Assembly: GCA_016187465.1 (NCBI GenBank)
Contig: JACPJQ010000007.1
Location: 124,001-188,000, forward strand
From: Candidatus Woesearchaeota archaeon
GTDB lineage: Archaea; Nanobdellota; Nanobdellia; Woesearchaeales; GW2011-AR4
Reading direction: 5' to 3'
Length of the DNA stretch: 64,000 nt
Below the pieces are notes generated by a model. That model had not been told where the DNA came from. It saw nothing but the letters and a program-made list of their open reading frames with translations, and made no database searches. A program made the position numbers and the translations under genes. Shown here in pieces: positions 1 through 6,714 of the stretch; position 1 is the stretch's first letter, and every line of letters starts with the position of its first letter.

Positions 1-726
1 TTTGAGAAAGCTAAGGAAAGGGCTGATGCTGAATTGATGAGAAAGTACGCTTCAAGAACATCCAGACTAACTGGCGATATGATAGGAGAAGCAAAAAATC
101 TTATAGAGGCTTTTGGATTGCCTGTTGTGGAAGCTCCTTCTGAAGCAGAAGCTCAGGCATCCCTCATAGTGAAAAACAATGATGCGTTTGCCTTGGCAAC
201 AAATGACGCTGATGCATTGCTTTTTGAGGCCCCCCTAATAGTAAGAAATCTGAATATGGCCGGCAAGAAGAAAAAAACGAACAAGTTAAGCTATGAAACC
301 ATAAGTCCGGACATTATCAATCTGGATGATAACCTCAAGCATCTTGGAATAAGCCAAGAGCAGTTAATAGCGCTGGCGATGTTGATTGGAACTGACTACA
401 ACAGTGGAGGGATAAAGGGCATAGGCCCAAAAACTGCTTTAAAATTGGTAAAAAGGCATAAGAATGATTTTGAAGGATTGTTTATTGACACAAAATGGAA
501 TGACTCCTTTGAATTTTCGTGGAGAGAGGTTTTCGATTTGATAAAAAATATTCCTGTCAATGAAAAGTATGAATTGAAATGGAAGCCTATAGACGAGGAA
601 AGGATTATGAGACTGCTTGTGGGTGAGCATGATTTTTCAGAAGAAAGAGTAAAAATGCAGATAGAAGGATTGACAGATAAAAAAACAAAAAAAATGCAGA
701 CAGGGTTAAGTGATTTTTTTGGTTAG
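1..726 (+). CDS. fen: Flap endonuclease 1 (FEN1), C-terminal part; 5' end outside window
   Basis: Structure-specific nuclease that removes 5' flaps during Okazaki-fragment maturation and repair. The frame is open from base 1 (FEKAKERADAELMRKY...), so the N-terminal nuclease residues lie outside the window. Visible parts are the I-region (VEAPSEAEAQ, ATNDADALLF), the helix-hairpin-helix (GTDYNSGGIKGIGPKTALKLV) and a C-terminal PCNA-interacting box, QTGLSDFF, ending two residues before the stop. These are diagnostic of the archaeal/eukaryotic FEN1/XPG family. The ATG at 37 is internal to the protein, not a start. A small membrane-protein gene follows two bases after the stop, so the two are probably co-transcribed. 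Confidence 0.96.
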   Translation, partial: FEKAKERADAELMRKYASRTSRLTGDMIGEAKNLIEAFGLPVVEAPSEAEAQASLIVKNNDAFALATNDADALLFEAPLIVRNLNMAGKKKKTNKLSYETISPDIINLDDNLKHLGISQEQLIALAMLIGTDYNSGGIKGIGPKTALKLVKRHKNDFEGLFIDTKWNDSFEFSWREVFDLIKNIPVNEKYELKWKPIDEERIMRLLVGEHDFSEERVKMQIEGLTDKKTKKMQTGLSDFFG

Positions 727-728
727 AG

Positions 729-911
729 ATGAAAAAAATAACAAAATCTTCAATAGAGCAATTTGAAAAATTGAAAAAAGAAAGAATTAAAGATGATATC
801 AAAATACAAGAGATAATAAATTATGATACGACAGCAACCAAGAGATTCCTTCCTTACATTATAATTTTTCTAATAATTTCATTGATTTTTATTATTTTAT
901 TAAAAAAATGA
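729..911 (+). CDS. Small single-pass membrane protein, unknown function
   Basis: Sixty residues. A charged, probably helical N-terminal half (KKITKSSIEQFEKLKKERIKDD) is followed by one hydrophobic C-terminal segment (about residues 41-58, LPYIIIFLIISLIFIILL) and two lysines, so it resembles a tail-anchored protein. It starts two bases after the FEN1 stop and overlaps the start of the methyltransferase gene by four bases, which supports real translation within an operon. I do not recognise a family. Length and anchoring are seen directly; any role is unknown. Confidence 0.6.
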   Translation: MKKITKSSIEQFEKLKKERIKDDIKIQEIINYDTTATKRFLPYIIIFLIISLIFIILLKK

Positions 912-1741
912 AACACAATCTAAAATATTACCTAAAAAATAAATTAACCAAAAAGGAGCTGGAATTTGCGCCGTCTTCTTTTGATGTAGTCGGCGATATA
1001 GTTATTTTCTCTGAGATTCCTAAAGAATTGGCAAAAAGAGAAAAAACAATAGGCAATACAATTTTGGAAAACTACCATCATATAAAAACAGTTCTTAAAA
1101 AAACAAAAAAGTACTCTGGGAAGTTTAGGACGCCTAAGCTGAAGGTTATCGCTGGCGAAAATAAAAAAGAAACAACACATAAGGAAAACAATGTTCTTGT
1201 CAAGCTTAATGTTGAAAAAGTCTATTTCTCTGCAAGAATGTCTTCTGAAAGAAAAAGGATTGCCAGATTAATAAAGCCAAGTGAATCTGTTCTTGTGATG
1301 TTTTCGGGCTGCGGAATCTATCCTCTGGCCATAGCAAAAAACACAAAATGCAAGGAAGTTTATGGAATTGAAATCAATCCAGTTGCGCACAAATATGCTT
1401 TGGGAAATGCTAAAAAAAACAAATTAGAAAGTAATGTGAAGTTATTTTTCGGCGATGTGGGGAAAATCGTGCCTAAGCTGAAGAAGAAATTTGACAGGGT
1501 CCTTATGCCGCTGCCAAAAGGTGGAGAAAATTTTTTGGATTTAGCCATAAAATACGCTAAGAAAAATGGCACTATCCACTTCTATGACTTTTTGCACGAG
1601 GACGAATTCTACAAGGCAGAAGACAAAATTAAAGAAGCTTGCTTTAGTCTAAAGAAAAAATGCAGAATGCTTGAAATCGTAAAATGTGGTCAATATTCCC
1701 CAAGGTTTTATCGAATTTGCGTCGATTTTATTGTGAATTAA
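908..1741 (+). CDS. Trm5-like tRNA (guanine-N1) methyltransferase
   Basis: Class I SAM-dependent methyltransferase of the Trm5/Tyw2 (Met10-like) family, expected to methylate G37 of tRNA, which helps maintain reading frame. The Rossmann core carries FSGCGIYPLAIAK (SAM loop), YGIEINP (acidic strand end) and FDRVLMPLPKG, which corresponds to the catalytic NPPY-like motif of Trm5. The region before it (KLNVEKVYFSARMSSERKRIA) is the conserved lead-in. At 277 residues it is shorter than Trm5 proteins with a full D1 domain, so it resembles the short archaeal Trm5 type. A Tyw2-like role cannot be excluded from motifs alone. It overlaps the upstream gene by four bases. Confidence 0.85.
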   Translation: MKHNLKYYLKNKLTKKELEFAPSSFDVVGDIVIFSEIPKELAKREKTIGNTILENYHHIKTVLKKTKKYSGKFRTPKLKVIAGENKKETTHKENNVLVKLNVEKVYFSARMSSERKRIARLIKPSESVLVMFSGCGIYPLAIAKNTKCKEVYGIEINPVAHKYALGNAKKNKLESNVKLFFGDVGKIVPKLKKKFDRVLMPLPKGGENFLDLAIKYAKKNGTIHFYDFLHEDEFYKAEDKIKEACFSLKKKCRMLEIVKCGQYSPRFYRICVDFIVN

Positions 1742-2044
1742 TACTTTGGAACTTTTGGTTCTGTTTTCCTAATACTTCTTAATTTTTAGTTAAGTTTTTC
1801 AGGTTTTTGCATTAATCCTTTTTGCCTTGGGGAATAAATGACTTTGAATCTGAGTTTAGTCACCTCCATGGCTTCACTTGTCCTCAAAATCTTCCATTGT
1901 GTTTACATCCAGAATTCCTATCTGAAATTCTTTTTTGTCTTTCATATTAATCATCAAAAAAGTATATGTGTTGGAGTATATAAATAAGTGTGGTGACACG
2001 CTATCACCATAAAATTTAAAAACTGTGGCGCATGCCGCTCAACT
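1742..2044. other. Intergenic region before the TrmB gene
   Basis: About 300 bases between convincing genes. The right end holds the promoter and putative operator of the TrmB gene. On the minus strand there are two very short overlapping ORFs: 1874-1945 (23 codons, MKDKKEFQIGILDVNTMEDF...) and 1786-1869 (27 codons, MEVTKLRFKVIYSPRQKG...). They look like one small gene split by a frame change, or chance ORFs. I see no RNA gene. Confidence 0.4.
1977..2008 (+). promoter_or_regulatory. TATA box and inverted-repeat operator of the TrmB-type gene
   Basis: TATATAAAT at 1977-1985 is a good archaeal TATA box for the gene starting at 2045. Just downstream, at 1992-2008, is GGTGA-N7-TCACC. It lies between the TATA box and the expected transcription start (about 2005-2008), where a bound protein would block RNA polymerase. 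Autoregulation by the downstream TrmB-like protein is the simplest reading. That is inference. Confidence 0.5.
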
Positions 2045-2779
2045 ATGGACAATGGTCTGTTTTATTCGCTTGGGTTAACCCCAAATGAAACGAAAGTGTA
2101 CAAAACTCTGCTGGAGCTTGGCACTGCACAGGCAGGCTCAATAACAGAGAAATCAGGAATCCACAGGAGAAACGTTTATGACTCTCTGTCAAGGCTGATG
2201 GAAAAGGGCTTGATAAGCTTTGTAATAGTCAACAACAAGAAATTGTTCAGCCCTGTAAACCCCAAGAGGTTCCTTGAGATAATCGAGGAAAAGAGATTTG
2301 AGCTGGAGAGCCTTAAAAATGACTTTAAGAAGGCGCTGCCGGAGTTTGAATTGCAGGCGAAATTTCAGGAGAGGCACGATGTCAGGTTTTTCAAGGGCCC
2401 AGAAGGCCTGAAGACAGTTTTCGAGGATATTATAAGGACTGGCGAGGACTATATTGGATATGGGCCAGGCCGCCAGCTGGAAAAAATCCTGAAGCATTAT
2501 TTTAGGCATTTTGTCAGCAAAAGAGTAAAGGCAAGGATTGCCTTAAGGCTGATTTATGATGAAGAATCGCGCGGCAAGATAAGAAAAAATCCCCTAAGCA
2601 CTATAAGGTATATTCCAGAACAGTACAGCTCAAGAGCAGCTTTAAGGATTTACGGGGACAAAGTCGCTATTCTCCTGCTTTCAGAGGAAGAGCCTTTGGC
2701 TATCGTCATTAAAAACAAGGCCATTGCAGAAGGCTACAGAAAATATTTTGAGGTAATGTGGAAAGCGGCTAAGCATTGA
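2045..2779 (+). CDS. TrmB-family transcriptional regulator
   Basis: Archaeal regulator with an N-terminal winged helix (about residues 8-75: LTPNETKVYKTLLELGTAQAGSI...IHRRNVYDSLSRLMEKGLI). A coiled region follows, then a phospholipase-D-like effector domain (about 110-240; ...ALRIYGDKVAILLLS). TrmB proteins bind sugars or other small ligands and act as repressors or activators of metabolic and transport genes. The ligand cannot be told here. It stands alone between intergenic regions, with its own TATA box and an inverted repeat that may be its operator. Confidence 0.88.
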   Translation: MDNGLFYSLGLTPNETKVYKTLLELGTAQAGSITEKSGIHRRNVYDSLSRLMEKGLISFVIVNNKKLFSPVNPKRFLEIIEEKRFELESLKNDFKKALPEFELQAKFQERHDVRFFKGPEGLKTVFEDIIRTGEDYIGYGPGRQLEKILKHYFRHFVSKRVKARIALRLIYDEESRGKIRKNPLSTIRYIPEQYSSRAALRIYGDKVAILLLSEEEPLAIVIKNKAIAEGYRKYFEVMWKAAKH

Positions 2780-3081
2780 GAGAATGTGTACGCTCAGTAG
2801 TTACTTCCGCATATCATCAGCTTGCGCTTCTAAGGGTGTTCACGAAGTCATCGCGTACACAGCGAATATAATATATGCCTATTTTTAAGAGTTTCTATGG
2901 ATAATCTTATGGATTCCTGTTAAGCTCTTCCCAGTCACAAAGTTCTGGAAAATTTCGTTCGCAAAGTAATTTTTAGTGGCTCGTAGTTCAATCAAGCGAA
3001 CAAAGTGAGCAATCAATAACAAGTTTCAATAGGGACGTTTCGTTAGTAGTGTGTGTGCGGCGTTAGTCTTTGATTAAACCT
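2780..3081. other. Intergenic region between TrmB gene and the restriction-modification island
   Basis: About 300 bases with no convincing ORF. It contains an 8-bp inverted repeat, GTGTACGC (2786-2793) and GCGTACAC (2853-2860), and the left copy of the 15-bp repeat at 2967-2981. The latter sits between GTTCGC and GCGAAC arms. It may hold the 3' end of the TrmB transcript. No RNA gene is evident. Confidence 0.4.
2967..2981 (+). repeat. Left copy of 15-bp inverted repeat flanking the RM island
   Basis: TAATTTTTAGTGGCT here is the exact reverse complement of 5487-5501. The two copies bracket the methyltransferase, DpnI-like endonuclease and two small genes. I see no target-site duplication outside them. 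They may be relics of the island's entry or matching 3'-end signals of the flanking TrmB and PAN genes, since each copy reads in sense direction from its neighbour. Confidence 0.55.
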
Positions 3082-3864
3082 TCAGCCATTTATTACTTCC
3101 ATTCCCGTTTCGGTTAATGTTTTTTGCGGCGGATTCAATCTTTTTCTTATAAGTTCAAGATATTTTTTTTCTTTTTCAATCCCTATAGAATTTCTCTTCA
3201 ACATTTTAGCAACAAAAGAAGTAGTGCCAGAACCCAAAAATGGATCTAGAACTGTATCCTCTTCATCAGTGCATGAAAGTATTATTCTTCTCAATAATTC
3301 AACTGGTTTTTGCGTTGGATGTTCACCTGCCCATTTTTCCTCTTTTGGCGTTAATGGAATTGCCCATACATTGCGTGTCTGTTTTCCTTTGGGATTTAAC
3401 CTATCTTCAATTAAATTTTTTGTAGCATTGTAATTAAATTTCCATTTTTTACCATTACCATTTTTTGAAGCCCAAATCAAATGTTCTGTACTTTCAGTAA
3501 AGAATCTGCATGTGATATTTGGTTGGGCATTGGGCTTAAACCAAACTATGCTATTATTAATTTTAACATCTTCCAAATGTTGTAGAATAAAACCAAATTG
3601 GTAAATATTATGAAAAGAGCCACAAATCCATAAACTTCCACCATGTTTTAAAATTCTCAAACATTCTTTAATCCATTTTTGATTAAATTGATAATATTCG
3701 TCTTTAGAAAATATATCCCATCCTTCTTGCATTGTAATATGCTTGCTGTATTTCCATCCCAAACCTTTCTTTTTAGACATGTTGTAAGGCGGATCAGCAA
3801 ACACTAAATCTACTGATTCGGAAGGAATTTTAGTTAATTCCTCTAAAGAATCTCCAATAATTAT
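3082..3864 (-). CDS. DpnA-like DNA N6-adenine methyltransferase (beta class); start codon unclear
   Basis: Type II DNA methyltransferase. The order is DPPYN (motif IV) near the N-terminus and DPFLGSGTT (SAM motif I) near the C-terminus, i.e. the beta class. From memory the closest known relatives are DpnA (GATC) and M.HinfI (GANTC): shared features include GSFHNIYQFG, CRFFTESTEHLIWA and KWAGEHPTQKP. The first canonical start in frame is GTG at 3804, only two codons before DPPY. Homology continues upstream as IIIGDSLEELTKIPSESVDLVF to an ATA at 3862-3864, just after an in-frame TAA and overlapping the endonuclease stop. Translation therefore needs a non-standard start, a frameshift from the endonuclease frame, or the gene is damaged. 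Target sequence unknown. Confidence 0.85.
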   Translation of the reverse strand: MIIGDSLEELTKIPSESVDLVFADPPYNMSKKKGLGWKYSKHITMQEGWDIFSKDEYYQFNQKWIKECLRILKHGGSLWICGSFHNIYQFGFILQHLEDVKINNSIVWFKPNAQPNITCRFFTESTEHLIWASKNGNGKKWKFNYNATKNLIEDRLNPKGKQTRNVWAIPLTPKEEKWAGEHPTQKPVELLRRIILSCTDEEDTVLDPFLGSGTTSFVAKMLKRNSIGIEKEKKYLELIRKRLNPPQKTLTETGMEVING

Positions 3865-4631
3865 TTAATCAAATAACGACCTTTATTTTTAAATTCAAGA
3901 ATTCCATTATCTCTTAAAATTTGTAATTGCTGTCTAATCTTTGCTTGGATATTATGATTATCAGGATGGAGTTTTGATAAGTAGCCTTCAAAATTATATA
4001 AATCTCCTAGAATAAATTCTCTCTTGTTTAATTTCTCAACACAGTACATTACATCAGCAGTCCATGCCCTTTTTTCTGGTTTTTGATTGTTTAAGAAACA
4101 CAATCTTTTCCATTCTCTTTGAACATGGATTTTTGATATCACCCTTTTGTCTTCAATAACTTTAATTTTTCCAGAAATAGGCAGTTTATACAATAGTATG
4201 TTGCATCCAGTCCATCCAGAACGTCTTGCAGATTCAGAAAGAGGTTTTCTTTTTTCTATTATGGATTCCGAAAAAAAGAATTTTGGAATTAATAACAAAT
4301 TATTTATTTCCCAATCCTTATTTGAGTATTGCATAAAAAAGAAATTGGGGTTTATTCTCGATGTTATAGCGTTTATCATTGGATTATATGCACCATCTAC
4401 TACCTTATTATGAAACGTAGAATTTTGACTCTTTAGTTGAAAATAATTGCCACAATTATTACAAAAAAAATCAGTTACTTTTGTATTGTTTGGATTTTTT
4501 GATAGTTCTTCATTTAAGCAAGCAGGACAATACATTTCTTCTTTAAACCAATTTTCTGTAAGAACCCTAGCTATCTGGGATTTACTATGATATCTTTCAA
4601 AAACCTCTTTTTGAAGTATAGACATATCCAT
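3861..4631 (-). CDS. DpnI-like restriction endonuclease
   Basis: Close match in architecture to DpnI, which cuts GATC when the adenine is methylated. The order is QIARVLTENW, a zinc site (CPAC...CNNC), the PD-(D/E)XK core, DGAYNPMINAI, PNFFFMQYS, RRSGWTGCNI, then a C-terminal winged helix (KIRQQLQILRDNGILEF, nearly identical to DpnI as I recall it). The DpnI catalytic pattern D-x10-E-x-K appears here as D(TDF)-x10-Q-L-K: the acidic residue is Gln (CAA codon at about 4430). An ATG exists at 4667, but the TATA box at 4677-4688 would start the transcript near 4656. I therefore chose the ATG at 4631, which also fits the DpnI N-terminus. Confidence 0.88.
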   Translation of the reverse strand: MDMSILQKEVFERYHSKSQIARVLTENWFKEEMYCPACLNEELSKNPNNTKVTDFFCNNCGNYFQLKSQNSTFHNKVVDGAYNPMINAITSRINPNFFFMQYSNKDWEINNLLLIPKFFFSESIIEKRKPLSESARRSGWTGCNILLYKLPISGKIKVIEDKRVISKIHVQREWKRLCFLNNQKPEKRAWTADVMYCVEKLNKREFILGDLYNFEGYLSKLHPDNHNIQAKIRQQLQILRDNGILEFKNKGRYLIK

Positions 4632-4676
4632 TTTAGACTCTTTATTTCTATTGATTTCTATACACAAATCTACATA

Positions 4677-4688
4677 AACTATATAAAC
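4677..4688. promoter_or_regulatory. Bidirectional TATA element of the RM island
   Basis: AACTATATAAAC reads as a TATA box in both directions. It lies at the right distance for a leftward transcript starting near 4656 (endonuclease ATG at 4631) and a rightward one near 4709 (small ORF ATG at 4718). The divergent genes probably share it, so both halves of the island would compete for one promoter core. Confidence 0.55.
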
Positions 4689-4717
4689 ATTGTTTTTATT
4701 TGTTTTTTTGGATTAAG

Positions 4718-4927
4718 ATGAAGTACGGAGTGATACACTGTTTTTATAATGATGAAAATGTTATTAAGACTGTTGAATTAATCAATGCGAAAAGTATCGA
4801 AGACGCATTCAATAAAACTGATTGTAATATAGAGATAAACACAATAATCCCATTAAACAGGCATAATAAAAAAATGTTAAGAAAATTTACTAAATTAATT
4901 TTTAGAAATGGCATCACTAAGAGATGA
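4718..4927 (+). CDS. Small protein of the RM island, unknown
   Basis: Sixty-nine residues from the ATG at 4718 (MKYGVIHCFYNDENVIKTVE...), ending basic (HNKKMLRKFTKLIFRNGITKR). An earlier ATG at 4700 would lie upstream of the expected transcript start, so it is not preferred. It is divergent from the DpnI-like gene and overlaps the next gene by 20 bases, suggesting translational coupling. I do not recognise it. Its position suggests a regulator or accessory protein of the island, which is inference only. Confidence 0.55.
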   Translation: MKYGVIHCFYNDENVIKTVELINAKSIEDAFNKTDCNIEINTIIPLNRHNKKMLRKFTKLIFRNGITKR

Positions 4928-5408
4928 ATTAAGAAAACAGACTGTAAATAAATTTCTATCTGAAAAAGGAGGTTATTGGAAAGAAGGTAAGAAACATGTA
5001 ACAATGTATAGATACTACGTTGAAACACTAAAAGATGGTAGGAAAATTTATCTTTTGAGACCGACATTTCTCAACAAGGGAATTGATTTTCAAGTATGGG
5101 TAGAAAAAATGGAAGAAGATATTGATAAAAGGCCAAGTCACCAAACTGTTTTTAAGGATTTGGAGATAAAGAAAATAGACAATCCAAACGATTTTCCAAT
5201 TTTATTAAAAGCAATTGAAGAGATTTGGAATTGCCAAGAACCTGACGAAATTTTACAAAAAAGAAAGATGATTTTTAAAAAAGGTCTTGAGGTTGAACTA
5301 TTACTTAAAATCTTAAAGTGGCTTTTTATTGAGCAAGATATTACATATTGGAATTATGATGGAAGAGGTATGTTAAAATTGGCAATTGAAGAGAAGGCTT
5401 CAAAGTAA
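4908..5408 (+). CDS. Unknown 166-residue protein of the RM island
   Basis: Begins MASLRDELRKQTVNKFLSEK and ends LIEQDITYWNYDGRGMLKLAI-like (WLFIEQDITYWNYDGRGMLK). It is rich in charged residues, has no membrane segment and no cysteine cluster. The N-terminal half looks like a small beta domain (YRYYVETLKDGRKIYLLRPTF) and the C-terminal half is helical. I do not recognise a family. It overlaps the previous gene by 20 bases and is followed by the right copy of the 15-bp flanking repeat, so it belongs to the island. A role in restriction, immunity or control is possible but not shown. Confidence 0.65.
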   Translation: MASLRDELRKQTVNKFLSEKGGYWKEGKKHVTMYRYYVETLKDGRKIYLLRPTFLNKGIDFQVWVEKMEEDIDKRPSHQTVFKDLEIKKIDNPNDFPILLKAIEEIWNCQEPDEILQKRKMIFKKGLEVELLLKILKWLFIEQDITYWNYDGRGMLKLAIEEKASK

Positions 5409-5486
5409 TTAGATTTTCTCGCCCTTTTTTTTAGTCGTCAGGAACTCCCCCTCGTCATTCGTCGAAATCCCCCCTATCAGTCGGTT

Positions 5487-5501
5487 AGCCACTAAAAATT
5501 A
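5487..5501 (-). repeat. Right copy of 15-bp inverted repeat flanking the RM island
   Basis: AGCCACTAAAAATTA is the exact reverse complement of 2967-2981. It lies 16 bases from the PAN stop codon, downstream of PAN in PAN's own direction. The short AT/C-rich gap 5409-5486 before it holds no ORF. Confidence 0.55.
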
Positions 5502-5517
5502 TTGAATATAACAAGAA

Positions 5518-6672
5518 TTACCCAAACATCCCCATGTAATCTTCCCCTTCAGCTGCTTCTTCCTTCTTGACCTTTTCTATAGCCTTCAAAAAGTCGTCTT
5601 TTGTGACAGAAGTCCTGTTGTCCCTTATTGCAAAATAGCCTGACTCGGTGCATACGGCTCTTATCTCAGCGCCGCTAAATCCTTCCATTCTGGCAGTTAA
5701 AGCTTCTAAATTGATGCTCTTCTCGAAGCTCATGTTTTTGGTGTGTATCTTGAATATATCTAATCTTGCTTCCTTGCTTGGGATTGGTATGTTTATCAGC
5801 CTGTCCAGCCTTCCGGGCCTTAATACAGCCGAATCAAGAATGTCTTTTCTGTTTGTTGCCCCTACAATCTTAACATTGTCAAGCGGTTTGAAGCCGTCAA
5901 GCTCGGCAAGAAGCTGCATGAATGTCCTGTTGACCTCCCTTTCTCCAGAAGTTCCCACCTCGACCCTTTTTGCAGCCAAAGCGTCTAATTCGTCAATAAA
6001 AACAATTGCAGGGGCTTTTTTCCTCGCGAATTCAAAAATCTCTTTAACAAGCTTTGCGCCTTCGCCAATGAATTTCTGCACCAGCTCAGAGCCGACAACT
6101 TCTATAAAGGTGGAGTTTGTAGAAGCAGCGACTGCCTTTGCCAGCAATGTTTTGCCAGTCCCGGGTTCGCCGTAAAGAAGCACCCCTTTTGGAGGGGTAA
6201 TCCCGATCTTCTTGAACAGTTCCGGCTTTTTTAACGGAAGCTCAACTACCTCCTGTATCTCTTTTATCTGGCTGCCCAAGCCTCCGATTTCCTGCCATGA
6301 AATTGTGGGCTTTTCAACAATCACAAATTTCTCAACATTAAAGCGTCTAGTAATTGGCACTTTTCTTATTATTGTGAGGTTTTTCTGCTCAACCAAAACT
6401 AAGTCGCCAGATTTAAGCTTCTCGCAGTCATTAGATATGTTGACAAGAAACTGGTTGCCGTTGGGTATTTTTATTATAGAAGTATTGCCAAAAAGCTCCT
6501 TCACCTCGCAGACCATTAATGGGGACGATTTGAATCTTTCAATCTCCTCTTTAAGCCTGCTGACAGTTTCCTTAAGAATCCTGTTTTCGTCCTCATACTG
6601 ATTTGAGGATGTTGAATAGCCGTACATCACGCTGTCGATTATGCTCTTTGGCTTTGCTTCTTTTGCTGGCAT
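5518..6672 (-). CDS. Proteasome-activating nucleotidase (PAN-type AAA ATPase)
   Basis: ATPase ring that unfolds proteins for the 20S proteasome. Domain order: an N-terminal coiled coil (about 20-55, YEDENRILKETVSRLKEEIERF), an OB-like domain (about 60-115), then the AAA module with GEPGTGKT (Walker A, near 170), IVFIDELDAL (Walker B) and RPGRLDR (arginine fingers). PAN and related ATPases dock on the proteasome through a C-terminal hydrophobic-Tyr-X motif. Here the end is YMGMFG, so the last three residues are Met-Phe-Gly with Phe replacing Tyr. Length is typical. It is followed by the right island repeat. Confidence 0.93.
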   Translation of the reverse strand: MPAKEAKPKSIIDSVMYGYSTSSNQYEDENRILKETVSRLKEEIERFKSSPLMVCEVKELFGNTSIIKIPNGNQFLVNISNDCEKLKSGDLVLVEQKNLTIIRKVPITRRFNVEKFVIVEKPTISWQEIGGLGSQIKEIQEVVELPLKKPELFKKIGITPPKGVLLYGEPGTGKTLLAKAVAASTNSTFIEVVGSELVQKFIGEGAKLVKEIFEFARKKAPAIVFIDELDALAAKRVEVGTSGEREVNRTFMQLLAELDGFKPLDNVKIVGATNRKDILDSAVLRPGRLDRLINIPIPSKEARLDIFKIHTKNMSFEKSINLEALTARMEGFSGAEIRAVCTESGYFAIRDNRTSVTKDDFLKAIEKVKKEEAAEGEDYMGMFG

Positions 6673-6714
6673 AGCGATTGTGAAAAATTTCTTACTATAA
6701 AAGTTTTTGGTTTA

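Noticed and set aside
1786..1945. Two short minus-strand ORFs as one frameshifted small gene
   Set aside because: Lengths of 23 and 27 codons, no promoter and no recognised family; chance cannot be excluded.
2786..2860. GTGTACGC/GCGTACAC inverted repeat as a regulatory site
   Set aside because: An 8-bp match separated by 59 bases is weak and lies downstream of the TrmB gene rather than at a promoter.
3224..3433. Plus-strand ORFs opposite the methyltransferase
   Set aside because: They mirror conserved motifs of the methyltransferase on the minus strand, so they are antisense shadows.
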